DNA of 64,000 nt from an uncultured Caulobacteraceae bacterium (GTDB lineage Bacteria > Pseudomonadota > Alphaproteobacteria > Caulobacterales > Caulobacteraceae): NCBI GenBank assembly GCA_937138625.1, contig CAKZPF010000006.1:62001-126000 (forward strand), in the 5' to 3' direction. Position 1 is the stretch's first letter. Each line of letters begins with the position of its first letter. Below, in pieces: positions 16,937 through 26,535 of the stretch. A program made the position numbers and the translations under genes. Under the pieces are notes generated by a model. It ran no database searches. It saw only the letters and a list, made by a program, of their open reading frames with translations, and was not told the origin of the DNA.

Positions 16937-18079
16937 ATGAAGCTGCTGCACACCTCCGACCTGCATCTCGGTCGTCAGTTCAACGGGATCTCCCTGGAGG
17001 AGGATCACGCAGCGGTGCTCGACCAGATCGTCGAGGCGGTTAAGGCGAATAGGGTCGATGCGCTGATTATCGCCGGCGATGTCTTCGACCGGGCGTCGCC
17101 GCCACAAAGTGCGGTGCGGCAGTTCAACGGATTTCTCCAGCGAATCAAAACCGAGACGGACGCCGCCGTCGCCATGATCGCGGGCAATCACGATTCAGGG
17201 GACCGTATCGATTTGTCAGCCATCGCGGCGGATCGCTCGCGCTGGCTCATCCGCGGCGCGATCAGTGTAAAGGAAGTGCCGCTTCTGCTATCAGACACGC
17301 ATGGTACGGTTGCAATCTCGGCGCTGCCGTTCGCTTACGAATATGCGGCGCGGGAGTGCTTCGAGAGCGAGACCATTGATACGCCCGAAGATGTGCTGGT
17401 GGCGCAAGTCGCAGCCGCACGCGCCGAGGTTCCCGAAGGTGCGCGGTGGATCATCGTCGCGCACGCCTTCGTCACGGGAGGTTCGGTCAGCGAAAGCGAG
17501 CGTTCTCTGACGCGGGTTGGCGGAATAGAGACTGTCAGAGCCTCCGCCTTTGACGGGGCGCACTATGTCGCCCTCGGGCATCTTCATCGCCCCCAATCGA
17601 TCAGCACTGACCATATTCGTTATTCCGGCTCGCCTCTCGCCTTCGGCTTCGACGAAGCCGACTCGGAAAAATCGATGAGCCTGATCGAGATGGACGCAGC
17701 CGGTCAGGTTTCGGTCGAGGTCGTGGCGTTCAAGCCGATCAGGCGTGCCCGGGTTCTGCGCGGCAAACATGCAGAACTCCTACTCTCCGATCCGTCGAGT
17801 GATTTCATCAAGGCGGAGCTGACAGATGATGTACCCGTCATCGACGGCATGAAGCGCCTGAGGGACGTGTTTCCGAACGCCTGCGAGCTGGTTTATGTTC
17901 GCAATGAGCGCCCGCTTGAGACGAAGTCCGCGGACGGCCCGGCTGTCACCGCTGCTGAGCCAGCGGAGGTGGTCAGAAACTTCCTAGGCGAAGTCGGTCT
18001 CGAAAACATCACGGATGCCGAACAGGACGTTGTTGAAGCTTCCCTCACGCGCTTGCGGCAGAGGGAGGATGCGGAATGA
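16937..18079 (+). CDS. sbcD: SbcD-type DNA repair exonuclease subunit
   Basis: A 380-residue calcineurin-fold metallophosphoesterase. Motifs in order: HTSDLHLGR (5-13), AGDVFDRASPP, AGNHDSGDR, HAFVTGG and GHLHRPQ, all the metal ligands of Mre11/SbcD. With SbcC it forms a nuclease that opens hairpins and DNA ends. GGAA lies upstream of the ATG. The 3' end overlaps sbcC by 4 nt. It is the first gene of an operon that continues into qatABCD and is probably controlled by the divergent WYL regulator. It could be a cargo defence version rather than the housekeeping SbcD. Confidence 0.9.
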   Translation: MKLLHTSDLHLGRQFNGISLEEDHAAVLDQIVEAVKANRVDALIIAGDVFDRASPPQSAVRQFNGFLQRIKTETDAAVAMIAGNHDSGDRIDLSAIAADRSRWLIRGAISVKEVPLLLSDTHGTVAISALPFAYEYAARECFESETIDTPEDVLVAQVAAARAEVPEGARWIIVAHAFVTGGSVSESERSLTRVGGIETVRASAFDGAHYVALGHLHRPQSISTDHIRYSGSPLAFGFDEADSEKSMSLIEMDAAGQVSVEVVAFKPIRRARVLRGKHAELLLSDPSSDFIKAELTDDVPVIDGMKRLRDVFPNACELVYVRNERPLETKSADGPAVTAAEPAEVVRNFLGEVGLENITDAEQDVVEASLTRLRQREDAE

Positions 18080-21000
18080 GACCGGTCCGACTCACACTCC
18101 AGGCCTTCGGTCCCTATGCGAACAGAGAGGTCATCGATTTCCGCAACGCCGTTGAAGCGGGCCTGTTTGGCATCTACGGCCAGACCGGCTCGGGCAAATC
18201 GACAATCTTCAGTGGAATGACCTTCGCGCTGTTTGGCGAGGCGTCGAAGTCGGAACAGGATCGCAACTCCCTTCGTTCGGACCATGCAGCCGCTGACGTT
18301 GCGACCGAAGTCGAGTTCGTCTTCGACGTGGGCGAGCGGCGCTTCGTGGTGGTTCGCCAGCCAGATCAGATGCGACCGAAGCAGCGCGGCGAAGGTGAAA
18401 CCAAGAGCGCGCACGAAGCCTATCTGTTCGATGCCACGGGGCTATCCCTCGATGAGATCACCGGCGAGAAGCGCGGCAAAATCGTTGCGGAAAAGAAGGT
18501 CCGCGATGTCGATGCTGCCGTTTCGGAGCTTCTTGGTTACGGCGCTGAACAGTTCCGGCAAATCGTGCTGCTGCCGCAAGGCCGGTTCGAGAAGTTCCTG
18601 TCCGCCAAAACCAATGAACGCGTGACGATCCTGCGGGACCTGTTCGACGTCTCGTTCTATCAGGCCCTGATGGTTGACCTGAAGGAACAGGCCGCTGAGG
18701 CGGAACGGCAGGTGCGAGACGAACGGGCAGTCTGCGCCGGACGGCTCAAAGCCGAAGGGTTTGAGAGCACCGACACCCTGCTGGAAGGCATAGACTCCGC
18801 TCAGGCCGCGGTTCGGGAGCGAACAACCGTTGAGGCTGACGCAAAGAAAGAGGCGCAAACAGCCGAGACCGCGCTTCGGTCTGCCGAGGTGGTGGAGGCT
18901 AAGTTCGCGGCATCGGAACAGGCGCAAGAGAAGCTCACCGTCCTCATGGGTCGCAAGGCAGAATTTGCCGCCATCTCAGCTCGGGTAAAACAAGCGGAGC
19001 GCGCCCGGCTGATTGTGGATGTCGAAGCCCAGCTCAAGGCGGCGCGGCAAGATGTTCAGGAAGCCAACAATAAACTCGCTGTAGCCAAAGAAGCGGCGAA
19101 CGAAGCCCAACAAAACGTCAAAAACGCGACCGAAGCTCTGAACAAGGAGCAAGCAAGAGCGCCAGAAATCGAGGCCGCGCGCAAACGCAAAGATGATCTT
19201 GAGCGGTTTGCCGGGGTTCTTGAAGCGGCTTCAGCCAGCGCCGAAGCCGTGGAAAGGACGCTCGAGGCGCAGCGAATTGCCGAGGCGGCCTTCGAGAAGA
19301 GCAAAGATCGCCTCACCCAATTGCGCTCAACTCGCACACAGCGCGACACTGCACTCAAATCGGCCCGAAGCGCTGAGAGCGCACGCGGCGAGCTTATGAA
19401 AGCGCAAACGCATTTTCTGACCCAGAAGAAAGCTGCCGAGGACTACGGGAAAGCAGAAGTGGCGGCCCGGTCGGCGAAAGCGGCGTTTGAAAAAGAAAGT
19501 GCAGCCTCAGCCAAGGCGCTAGAACATGAACCCGAGGCGCGCGCCGCCTATGCAGCAGCGGAGCAAGCCCTGGCCGCCGCGCAAGCGCTGCATCTCGCAA
19601 CCAAGCTGGAAAACGATGCGCCCTGTCCTGTGTGCGGATCGACCGACCATCCGAACCCCGCTACGGGCGATATCGAGAATGCGGGGCGTGATCAGGCCTT
19701 CCGCGAAGCCCGCGACCGGTTTGAAACGGCTGCACGCGCTGCCCGCGAGGCCAGTGAAAAGCTAGCCGGGCTGAAAGCCACGCTCGAGGCCCGTGAAGAA
19801 ACCCTCTCATCACTGGAACAGCCGACAGACACGCTCGCGGCGATCCTAGAGAACGTCAGACAGACTGAGGCTGACCTCAGAGCACTGGGCCCTGTCGTCA
19901 ATCTCGAGGAAGCCGAGGCGGCTATCGAAGCGCTCAACAAGCAGATTGAAGCGCAAGAAACCGAGACCGAATGCCTCCGCAGTGAGGCGGATAAATGCCG
20001 CAACGCTGCGACCGAAGCCAGTGCCGCCCGCGATGGAAAACTTGAGGCTGTCCCCGAAGCGCTCCGTACAGAGAGAGCAATCAAGTCCGCAAAGGACGAG
20101 ACGTCGCGTGTACTGACCACGCTGGTCGAAGCGAAAGACAAGGCCGAAGCTGTGCTCAAAGCGGCCCGCGAGGCCGTCCTCTCCGCCGATGCCACGGGCA
20201 AGGGCGCTGAAGAGTCGGTTGCAGCCTGCAAAGTCCGCCTCGAAAAAGCTGAAGCGACGTTCGGCACGCGTCTGTCTGAGCAAGAGCTCACGGAGGAAAT
20301 GTACAAGTCTCTCAAACCCGCCATCGCGACCATCGAGTCAGATAGTAAATCGGTCAAAGTGTTTGAGACGGAATTGAACGAGGCGCAGGGGGTCGCAAAC
20401 GCTGCGGCCTCAGCGATTGGCGATCTGACGCCCCCGGAACTTCCTGTGTTGAAGGAAGCTCACGAAACCGCAGTAGCCGCCCTGACCAAAGCCACAGAGG
20501 AGCGGATCGCTGCCAGCAATCGTGTCGGTCAGCTGGACAAGCTGAGGCAAAGTCTCGAAGACACGATGCGAAAACTGGATGAGGCCGAAGCTGTGTCCGG
20601 CCCCCTTCGCAAGATCGCGGCGCTCGCGAATGGTGATAATCCGCTAAACCTCAAGCTGGAAACCTATGCGATCGGGGCCATGTTCGACCGCGTGCTCGAA
20701 GCCGCCAATCTCCGGCTCGGCCCGATGACATCTTCTCGTTACCAGCTCGAACGTGACGCCGAGGGTGGTCGTGGCAGCCGTGGTCTGGGCATCCAGGTCT
20801 TTGATGTGCACACGGGCAAGTCGAGAGGAACCGACACCCTGTCCGGCGGCGAGACGTTCATCGCGGCGCTCGCCCTCGCGCTGGGGCTCGCTGATGTTGT
20901 CGAATCTGCAAGCGGCAAAGTCCGCCTCGATACGATCTTCATCGATGAGGGATTCGGGAGCCTCGACACCGAGAACGGGTCAGGCACCCTCGATCAGGTC

Positions 21001-21147
21001 CTGAACGTCCTAAACAGTCTGGTAAAAGACTCGCGTGCCGTCGGCCTGATTTCGCACGTTCCTCTGGTCCAGGAAGCCATTCCGAATGGATTCTATGTTC
21101 GTAAGAGTCTCGACGGTAGTACGGTTGAAGAGCGAGGATTACTATAA
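18076..21147 (+). CDS. sbcC: SbcC-type SMC-like ATPase subunit
   Basis: A 1023-residue Rad50/SbcC homologue: N-terminal ATPase lobe with FGIYGQTGSGKST (Walker A, about 35-42), two long Ala/Glu-rich coiled-coil arms (about 200-500 and 530-850), the zinc-hook CPVCG near residue 516 at the apex, and the C-terminal lobe with signature LSGGE (about 921) and Walker B TIFIDEGFGSLD (about 954). All ATPase motifs are intact. It pairs with SbcD and is followed after 91 bp by qatA, a gap with a palindrome and no hairpin with a T-tract, so readthrough into qatA is likely. Confidence 0.92.
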   Translation: MRPVRLTLQAFGPYANREVIDFRNAVEAGLFGIYGQTGSGKSTIFSGMTFALFGEASKSEQDRNSLRSDHAAADVATEVEFVFDVGERRFVVVRQPDQMRPKQRGEGETKSAHEAYLFDATGLSLDEITGEKRGKIVAEKKVRDVDAAVSELLGYGAEQFRQIVLLPQGRFEKFLSAKTNERVTILRDLFDVSFYQALMVDLKEQAAEAERQVRDERAVCAGRLKAEGFESTDTLLEGIDSAQAAVRERTTVEADAKKEAQTAETALRSAEVVEAKFAASEQAQEKLTVLMGRKAEFAAISARVKQAERARLIVDVEAQLKAARQDVQEANNKLAVAKEAANEAQQNVKNATEALNKEQARAPEIEAARKRKDDLERFAGVLEAASASAEAVERTLEAQRIAEAAFEKSKDRLTQLRSTRTQRDTALKSARSAESARGELMKAQTHFLTQKKAAEDYGKAEVAARSAKAAFEKESAASAKALEHEPEARAAYAAAEQALAAAQALHLATKLENDAPCPVCGSTDHPNPATGDIENAGRDQAFREARDRFETAARAAREASEKLAGLKATLEAREETLSSLEQPTDTLAAILENVRQTEADLRALGPVVNLEEAEAAIEALNKQIEAQETETECLRSEADKCRNAATEASAARDGKLEAVPEALRTERAIKSAKDETSRVLTTLVEAKDKAEAVLKAAREAVLSADATGKGAEESVAACKVRLEKAEATFGTRLSEQELTEEMYKSLKPAIATIESDSKSVKVFETELNEAQGVANAAASAIGDLTPPELPVLKEAHETAVAALTKATEERIAASNRVGQLDKLRQSLEDTMRKLDEAEAVSGPLRKIAALANGDNPLNLKLETYAIGAMFDRVLEAANLRLGPMTSSRYQLERDAEGGRGSRGLGIQVFDVHTGKSRGTDTLSGGETFIAALALALGLADVVESASGKVRLDTIFIDEGFGSLDTENGSGTLDQVLNVLNSLVKDSRAVGLISHVPLVQEAIPNGFYVRKSLDGSTVEERGLL

Positions 21148-21192
21148 TGAGCTTTCTATCTGCTCCCGAAGCAGCTCATCAAATAAAGTTTA

Positions 21193-21202
21193 GCGAATTC
21201 GC
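21193..21202. promoter_or_regulatory. palindrome in the sbcC-qatA gap
   Basis: GCGAATTCGC, a perfect 10-bp palindrome extended by TTTA/CAAA-like flanks, in an AT-rich 91-bp gap. It might be an internal operator or promoter element for qatA. Nothing else marks the gap except a small CTGCT/AGCAG stem just after the sbcC stop. Confidence 0.3.
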
Positions 21203-21238
21203 AAATTTTTTGGCGCTTGATCAACTGGTTCCGGATAA

Positions 21239-23167
21239 ATGATTGTTGCAGATAATGAAACAGCAGTTGACCTGCTCTATTATGAGGCGATCGCCAAGAC
21301 TGTAGTCCGTCTTGTGGGGGAGCGGTCGGATGACCCGCTAAGTGTGGGTGTTCATGGCGATTGGGGCGCGGGGAAGTCCAGCGTCCTCATGATGGTCGAG
21401 GAGGCCTTTTCTGATAACGACCGCGTGCTCTGTGTGCGGTTCAACGGCTGGCTGTTCCAAGGCTTCGAGGACGCAAAGGCGGTCCTGATCGAAACGATAG
21501 TCGAGGAACTACGCCGCAAGCGGCCCACGTCTCAAAAGGTTGCTGAGCAGGCAAAAAAGGTCTTGACGCGGGTCGACTGGATGAAGCTTGCGCGCAAGGC
21601 GGGAGCTTACGGCTTGACGTTAGCGACCGGCATTCCCCATCCAGAGACAATTAAGGATCTTGGGGACGCAGCGCGAAGTGTCCTCGGGAAGGGGGCCGAG
21701 GAGTTGACTCCGGAGAATCTGGCCGCGCTTGTCAATGGTTCCGACGAGTACTTGCGCGAAGTGGCTGAAGACAGTGCGCCTGAACAGATGCACGCTTTCC
21801 GGGACGAGTTCGCCAAACTTCTACAGGACGCCGAAATCGATCGCCTCGTGGTCCTTGTCGACGACCTCGACCGGTGTCTCCCGAAGATTGCGATCGAGAC
21901 GTTGGAAGCGATCAGGTTATTTCTGTTCGTACCAAGAGCGGCCTTCGTCATCGGGGCGGACGAGGGAATGATCGAATATGCCGTGCGGCAACACTTCCCG
22001 GACCTTCCGGTGGCAACGGGTCCGGCCTCCTATGCACGCAATTACCTCGAGAAGCTGATTCAGGTCCCTTTCCGTCTGCCCTCGCTCGGATATGCCGAGA
22101 CGCGGATCTATGTAACGCTGCTCTTGGTGTTAATCGACTTTGGCGAGGATTCCGATGAGTTCCAGAAATTGTCCGCGCTGGCGCGCGAGGTGTTGCGTCG
22201 CCCATGGAAAGGCCCCGGGCTCGACCGAAAGGCCGTCGAGCAGGCTTTAGGCGGAGTGCCGGTCGAGGTAGAGCGAGCGATGGAGTTGGCCGGGCGGATC
22301 GCTCCGATCCTTGCGGACGGCGCGCGAGGTAACCCGAGACAGATAAAGCGCTTCATCAACACGATGATGCTTCGTCTGGCTATCGCCGAGGAGCGCGGTT
22401 TCCGCGATGAACTGAACATTTCGGTACTCGCTAAGGTCATGCTCGCGGAGCGCTTCGCCCCTGAGCTCTACGATGCGATGGCGCGGGGCTCTGCCAACAC
22501 TGGGGCGTCGGAGGAGCTCGCGGCGCTCGAAGCCGTGGTCGCGGTCACATCCCCCGGCCTGAAGGCGAAATCGGTAAATGGAACGGAGAGCGATCCATCT
22601 GCGGAGGCATCGCTACCGGATTGGCCAAATATAGAATGGGCCAAGCAGTGGGCCGCCATCGATCCGCCACTCGCTGAGAACGATCTTCGACCATATGTTT
22701 TCGTAACCCGTGACCGGCGAACTGTGTTCGGTGCGGTCACGTCTCTCGGCCAACTGGACGAACTCGTTGCAAAGCTTCAGGGCTCGCCGCTACAGGTGAA
22801 GCAGGCTGCGACGGAGGTTGCACGGCTTCAGTCGATTGAGGCGGAACAGGTCTTCGATGCGCTGCGCGCCAAAGTGCGAGACGCTGAGGACTTGGCCCAG
22901 GAGCCCGTGGGCGTAAAGGGGCTGGCTGAGATGGCGCGCCAGCATCCCTTCCTGCAGAGGCCGTTGCTTTCTTTCGTGCAGGATCTTCCGGTCTCTAAAC
23001 TCGGCCCCTGGGCGGTCAGCGGCTGGGCATCAGTTTTCAGCGAAACCGACGTAGCTTCGGACTTTGCGGCGACGCTCAAGGGATGGGCCGATCAGGACGA
23101 TAACAAGCCGCTAAAGGCGGCAGCGAGCGCGTCGATGAAACTCTCCAGCAAGCGGAAGCGTAGCTGA
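21239..23167 (+). CDS. qatA: QatA, KAP-family P-loop ATPase of the Qat anti-phage system
   Basis: A 642-residue KAP NTPase. Walker A is GDWGAGKSS (about residues 41-49), followed by VRFNGWLFQGF, a typical KAP feature, and Walker B LVVLVDDLDRC (about 204-214). The core also has FVIGADEG and NPRQIKRFINT, the sensor-like arginine region. KAP ATPase followed by qatB, a QueC-like gene and a TatD-like gene is the defining order of QatABCD, which protects E. coli against several phages. The stop overlaps the qatB start by one base. Confidence 0.9.
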   Translation: MIVADNETAVDLLYYEAIAKTVVRLVGERSDDPLSVGVHGDWGAGKSSVLMMVEEAFSDNDRVLCVRFNGWLFQGFEDAKAVLIETIVEELRRKRPTSQKVAEQAKKVLTRVDWMKLARKAGAYGLTLATGIPHPETIKDLGDAARSVLGKGAEELTPENLAALVNGSDEYLREVAEDSAPEQMHAFRDEFAKLLQDAEIDRLVVLVDDLDRCLPKIAIETLEAIRLFLFVPRAAFVIGADEGMIEYAVRQHFPDLPVATGPASYARNYLEKLIQVPFRLPSLGYAETRIYVTLLLVLIDFGEDSDEFQKLSALAREVLRRPWKGPGLDRKAVEQALGGVPVEVERAMELAGRIAPILADGARGNPRQIKRFINTMMLRLAIAEERGFRDELNISVLAKVMLAERFAPELYDAMARGSANTGASEELAALEAVVAVTSPGLKAKSVNGTESDPSAEASLPDWPNIEWAKQWAAIDPPLAENDLRPYVFVTRDRRTVFGAVTSLGQLDELVAKLQGSPLQVKQAATEVARLQSIEAEQVFDALRAKVRDAEDLAQEPVGVKGLAEMARQHPFLQRPLLSFVQDLPVSKLGPWAVSGWASVFSETDVASDFAATLKGWADQDDNKPLKAAASASMKLSSKRKRS

Positions 23168-24048
23168 TGGGAACGTCCGGAACATTCGGAGGTTCAAAAA
23201 ACGGGCTGGTTCCGAGCTGGGTCGATGAGCCCGCGTCGCAGCCTGCGGCCGCGCCGGACAATGCCGATTCAGATTCCACAGACGGCGACGGGGCCGACGG
23301 ACCGGAGCAAAGCGGAGAGGAGTCTGCCGGTGCGACACCGGCTCAGGCATACCCGCCCATACCTGCCGTTCCGGCAAGTTCAGGCCTCGGTGGCGCGCGC
23401 GGGAACATAACGAGGGGCGCGCGAACATCCGATGAGCGTGCCTTGCGGCGAGGCGCGGGCAGATATGTAAGTGCGAGCGGTGGCGGACGTGCTGCGGCGA
23501 GCCGGATGCCAAACTCCCGCGCCGTGGCAGGCGGCGTGGCAGGTCTCGCAAGGAACTTCGTCAATCAGGGTCCGACAGAGGCGCTGAGGCGGTTCAATCT
23601 TGAGAGCATGGCGGGGGCTCCCGCCGAGGACGTGTTCATCGCTTTGACAGATATGCTGTGTCCTGCAGGCGGCACCATCGACGAAGCGATCGCAAGGGAC
23701 GCAATGCTTGAAACGGTCGCCGACCTGGCCGCTGCGGGTGTCGGGAACTTCGACGAGCTCTCCGCAGACGATTTGCGCGAGTTCTTCATCGGTGTTGTGA
23801 GCCGCTCGATCGAAGGCAAAATTCTCAATGAGGTAGGGACCAACGCCATCGCGGCACCTTCAGACATTGGCGGGGTCGAACGCGCGCAAGCAATCTTGTA
23901 CGATTTTATTGAGAATTGTGTGCGCGATGAGTTTCACGCTTACGGAACGGATCTGAGCAACATTGACGCCAACTCAATCGATAGATTTGTCGACGACCTC
24001 TACGCTGCCGCACACGATCTAATCGAAGCCCGTGGAGACGACGGATGA
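23167..24048 (+). CDS. qatB: QatB, Qat system protein of unknown activity
   Basis: A 293-residue protein starting MGTSGTFGGSKNGLVPSWVD, the glycine-rich QatB-type opening, followed by a low-complexity acidic and Ala/Pro-rich stretch (about 18-60) and a basic Gly/Arg-rich segment (about 75-115). The remainder (about 120-293) is mostly helical. The family has no known enzymatic motif. It overlaps qatA by 1 nt and qatC by 4 nt, so it is translated as part of the operon and is probably stoichiometric with its partners. Confidence 0.85.
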   Translation: MGTSGTFGGSKNGLVPSWVDEPASQPAAAPDNADSDSTDGDGADGPEQSGEESAGATPAQAYPPIPAVPASSGLGGARGNITRGARTSDERALRRGAGRYVSASGGGRAAASRMPNSRAVAGGVAGLARNFVNQGPTEALRRFNLESMAGAPAEDVFIALTDMLCPAGGTIDEAIARDAMLETVADLAAAGVGNFDELSADDLREFFIGVVSRSIEGKILNEVGTNAIAAPSDIGGVERAQAILYDFIENCVRDEFHAYGTDLSNIDANSIDRFVDDLYAAAHDLIEARGDDG

Positions 24049-25412
24049 GGAGGTTCAGTCTGATCGGTCGGCTCGGTCCCGACGACAAGAGAAAGGTCAA
24101 CTTGGTCCAGTCCGACTCCGAAGTATTCGAGATCGATTTCCTGGACGGTGACCTGCGCATGGGCTTCGGTATCGGTCACGCGCTAGACCAACTCGCCTCC
24201 CTCGGGCTGCTACCTTCGGAGAGGGCCATTGACCTTGTCGTCCTCGCGGCGCTCGTCAACGCCGGGGACACAAGAGTTTCCCGAAAGTTGAACGCACAAG
24301 ATGGCTGGACCCGCGAGATCGATCTCTACATCCCGGTGTCCGCCTCGGCAGCATGGACGGCTAGCACGAGATCGATCGAGTCGATGTTGCGCTTTCTCTC
24401 GGGGGATCGGTGGCGTGTCTTCTTCCGCGACCGGACGAAGAGAACCAGAACCCTTGCTGTCGCTCCGAAACGTTTGGCGATAGACGGGCTGACAAAGGTC
24501 AGCCTCCTGTCCGGTGGTTTGGACAGTCTCATTGGCGCGGTCGATCTCCTGAGCGGCGGTGAACGCTCGCTGTTCGTCAGTCATTACTGGGACAGCGAAA
24601 CTGCCAAAGCCCAAGCCTACATCATCGACCGGTTGGAAACCCGGTTCGGCAAAGAGGCCTTCAAAAGTCTCCGTGTGCGGTTGGGTTTCGATAAGCACCA
24701 TCTCACCACCGGGGAGACGGAGAACACCCAGCGGGGACGCTCCTTCCTCTTCTACTCGCTGGCGACGCTGGCAGCGTCGGCGATCGATGGACGGACCACG
24801 GTCGACATACCAGAGAACGGCCTCATTGCGCTCAACGTGCCCCTTGATCCCTTGCGATTTGGGGCGCTGAGCACGCGCACGGCGCATCCGCACTTCATCG
24901 CGAGCATGCAGAGGTTATTCGATGCTCTCGCGCTCGATGTCGAACTGAACAACCCTTATAGTCACATGACGAAGGGCGAGATGGTTGCGAACTGCGCCGA
25001 CAGACCTTTCCTTGAGAAGATCGTCGCGAACTCCATGTCTTGTTCATCGCCTGCAAAGGCGCGTTACAAGAAGCTCTCCCCTCGGCACTGCGGATACTGT
25101 GTCCCGTGCCTGATCCGCAGAGCATCGCTCGAAGCCGGTTTCGATGGAGACGATGAGACGCTCTACACAATCGAGGATCTGAAGGGACATGTCCTGGCCT
25201 CCGACCAGCCCGAAGGGGAGCATGTCCGATCCTTCCAGCTGATGGCCAAGAGAATCAGGGCAAAACCGGGCCTCTCGAAGATCCTCGTTCACAAGCCTGG
25301 TCCGCTCCATGACGAGCCGGATGAGATACCGGACTACGCCGAAGTGTTTCGACGCGGCGTCCTTGAAGTCGCCGAGCTCCTGAAAGGTGTTCGGGCACGG
25401 CCGGGCGGATGA
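24045..25412 (+). CDS. qatC: QatC, QueC-like protein of the Qat system
   Basis: A 455-residue protein with a QueC-like ATP-pyrophosphatase core: the PP-loop LLSGGLDSLIGAVDLL (about 154-170) and a zinc site from Cys near residue 332 and the cluster HCGYCVPC (about 348-355). QueC makes the 7-cyano-7-deazaguanine precursor of queuosine. In Qat the QueC-like member is thought to modify a protein or nucleic acid partner, a role not settled from sequence. An N-terminal domain of about 150 residues precedes the core. Overlaps qatB and qatD by 4 nt each. Confidence 0.9.
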   Translation: MRRFSLIGRLGPDDKRKVNLVQSDSEVFEIDFLDGDLRMGFGIGHALDQLASLGLLPSERAIDLVVLAALVNAGDTRVSRKLNAQDGWTREIDLYIPVSASAAWTASTRSIESMLRFLSGDRWRVFFRDRTKRTRTLAVAPKRLAIDGLTKVSLLSGGLDSLIGAVDLLSGGERSLFVSHYWDSETAKAQAYIIDRLETRFGKEAFKSLRVRLGFDKHHLTTGETENTQRGRSFLFYSLATLAASAIDGRTTVDIPENGLIALNVPLDPLRFGALSTRTAHPHFIASMQRLFDALALDVELNNPYSHMTKGEMVANCADRPFLEKIVANSMSCSSPAKARYKKLSPRHCGYCVPCLIRRASLEAGFDGDDETLYTIEDLKGHVLASDQPEGEHVRSFQLMAKRIRAKPGLSKILVHKPGPLHDEPDEIPDYAEVFRRGVLEVAELLKGVRARPGG

Positions 25413-26167
25413 CCATGCGGCCTGTCTACGTGGATTTCCATACGCATCTAGACCTCTATCCCGACCTCGCTGAAGCGATTGCGGCCTGTGATCGCAAGCG
25501 CGTAGCGACCTTGGCAGTCACAACGACCCCGAAGGCGTTTGATAGAAATGTTGAACTGGCCGCCGGTAGCGAGTTCGTGAAAGTCGGGTTGGGATTACAT
25601 CCACAACTCGTCGATGAGCGTCATTCGGAGATCAACCTTTTTGAGAAATTGCTTCCAAGAACGCGTTACGTCGGTGAAGTCGGTCTGGATGCTAGTCCTC
25701 GTTTTTACAAGTCGTTCGATCTTCAAAAGAAGATTTTTCAGGACATTCTTGAAATATGCGCCGCTGAAGGTGGTAAGATACTCAGCCTGCACTCAGTGAG
25801 ATCAGCCAAACCCGTTCTCGACTATTTAGAGAAATACCTTCCGGAGGAGAGAGGCACGGCCATTCTCCACTGGTTTACCGGCAGTGTTTCTCTCGCGCGA
25901 AGAGCGGTTGAATTGGGCTGTTATTTTTCAGTCAACGAACAAATGCTATCATCGCCAACAGGAGAAAAGCTGATTAAGGAAATTCCCTTTGAGCGAATAC
26001 TGACCGAAACAGACGGGCCGTTTGTCGAACGTAATGGCGTATCCATCCCGCCGGGCGACGTATCCGGTGCGGTGAGGCTTCTCTCAGTGTTGACCGGTAA
26101 AGATGAACTCGAAGTACGCCGTCAAATTCTGGTGAACTTAAAAGCTTTGCTCGAATCGCGAATGTAG
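25409..26167 (+). CDS. qatD: QatD, TatD-like metal-dependent hydrolase of the Qat system
   Basis: A 252-residue TatD-family protein: YVDFHTHLDLYPD (metal-binding HxH, residues 11-13), VGEVGLDAS (bridging Glu), SLHSVRS, LHWFTG and ETDGPFVE (the final Asp), all ligands of TatD DNases. In QatABCD this member is the likely nuclease or hydrolase effector. It closes the defence operon. The 28-bp gap to the convergent DUF736 gene holds no obvious terminator. Confidence 0.9.
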   Translation: MTMRPVYVDFHTHLDLYPDLAEAIAACDRKRVATLAVTTTPKAFDRNVELAAGSEFVKVGLGLHPQLVDERHSEINLFEKLLPRTRYVGEVGLDASPRFYKSFDLQKKIFQDILEICAAEGGKILSLHSVRSAKPVLDYLEKYLPEERGTAILHWFTGSVSLARRAVELGCYFSVNEQMLSSPTGEKLIKEIPFERILTETDGPFVERNGVSIPPGDVSGAVRLLSVLTGKDELEVRRQILVNLKALLESRM

Positions 26168-26196
26168 TCTTACGATTGGCGTGAAGCGCGGCGTGC

Positions 26197-26535
26197 CTAC
26201 TTCGCCCGATTCCACACCATGACGCCTGTGCCCTCTTTCTCATTCTCGAAGAAGGCGGCGCGCATGGGGGCACCGAAGCTCGGATCGTCGAGTTTGACGG
26301 CAAGATAGGGCGTTTCGCCGTCCCTGCTTTCCTGACGCCAGGCGGCGCCGAGTTCCGCGCCGCCGGCATAGAGCCGGAAGTCAGGCGCGCCGTCCGAGGT
26401 CTTGTCCGCATTGGGAACGAGCTGCGCTTTGACATTGATGGTCATGGTGCGGATGGTGCCGGTATAGCTGCCATCCTTCAGGGTGAAGGTTCCGATCTGT
26501 GCCAGGGGTCTAGTCTCCGTTGCTGGCGTTGGCAT
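26197..26535 (-). CDS. DUF736 domain protein
   Basis: A 112-residue protein with IGTFTLKDGSYTGTIRTMTINV and the ending GTGVMVWNRAK. DUF736 proteins are small beta-rich proteins found almost only on alphaproteobacterial plasmids and ICEs next to conjugation genes; their function is unknown. It is the last gene of the long minus-strand transfer operon and overlaps the DUF2274 gene by 26 bp. Confidence 0.85.
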   Translation of the reverse strand: MPTPATETRPLAQIGTFTLKDGSYTGTIRTMTINVKAQLVPNADKTSDGAPDFRLYAGGAELGAAWRQESRDGETPYLAVKLDDPSFGAPMRAAFFENEKEGTGVMVWNRAK

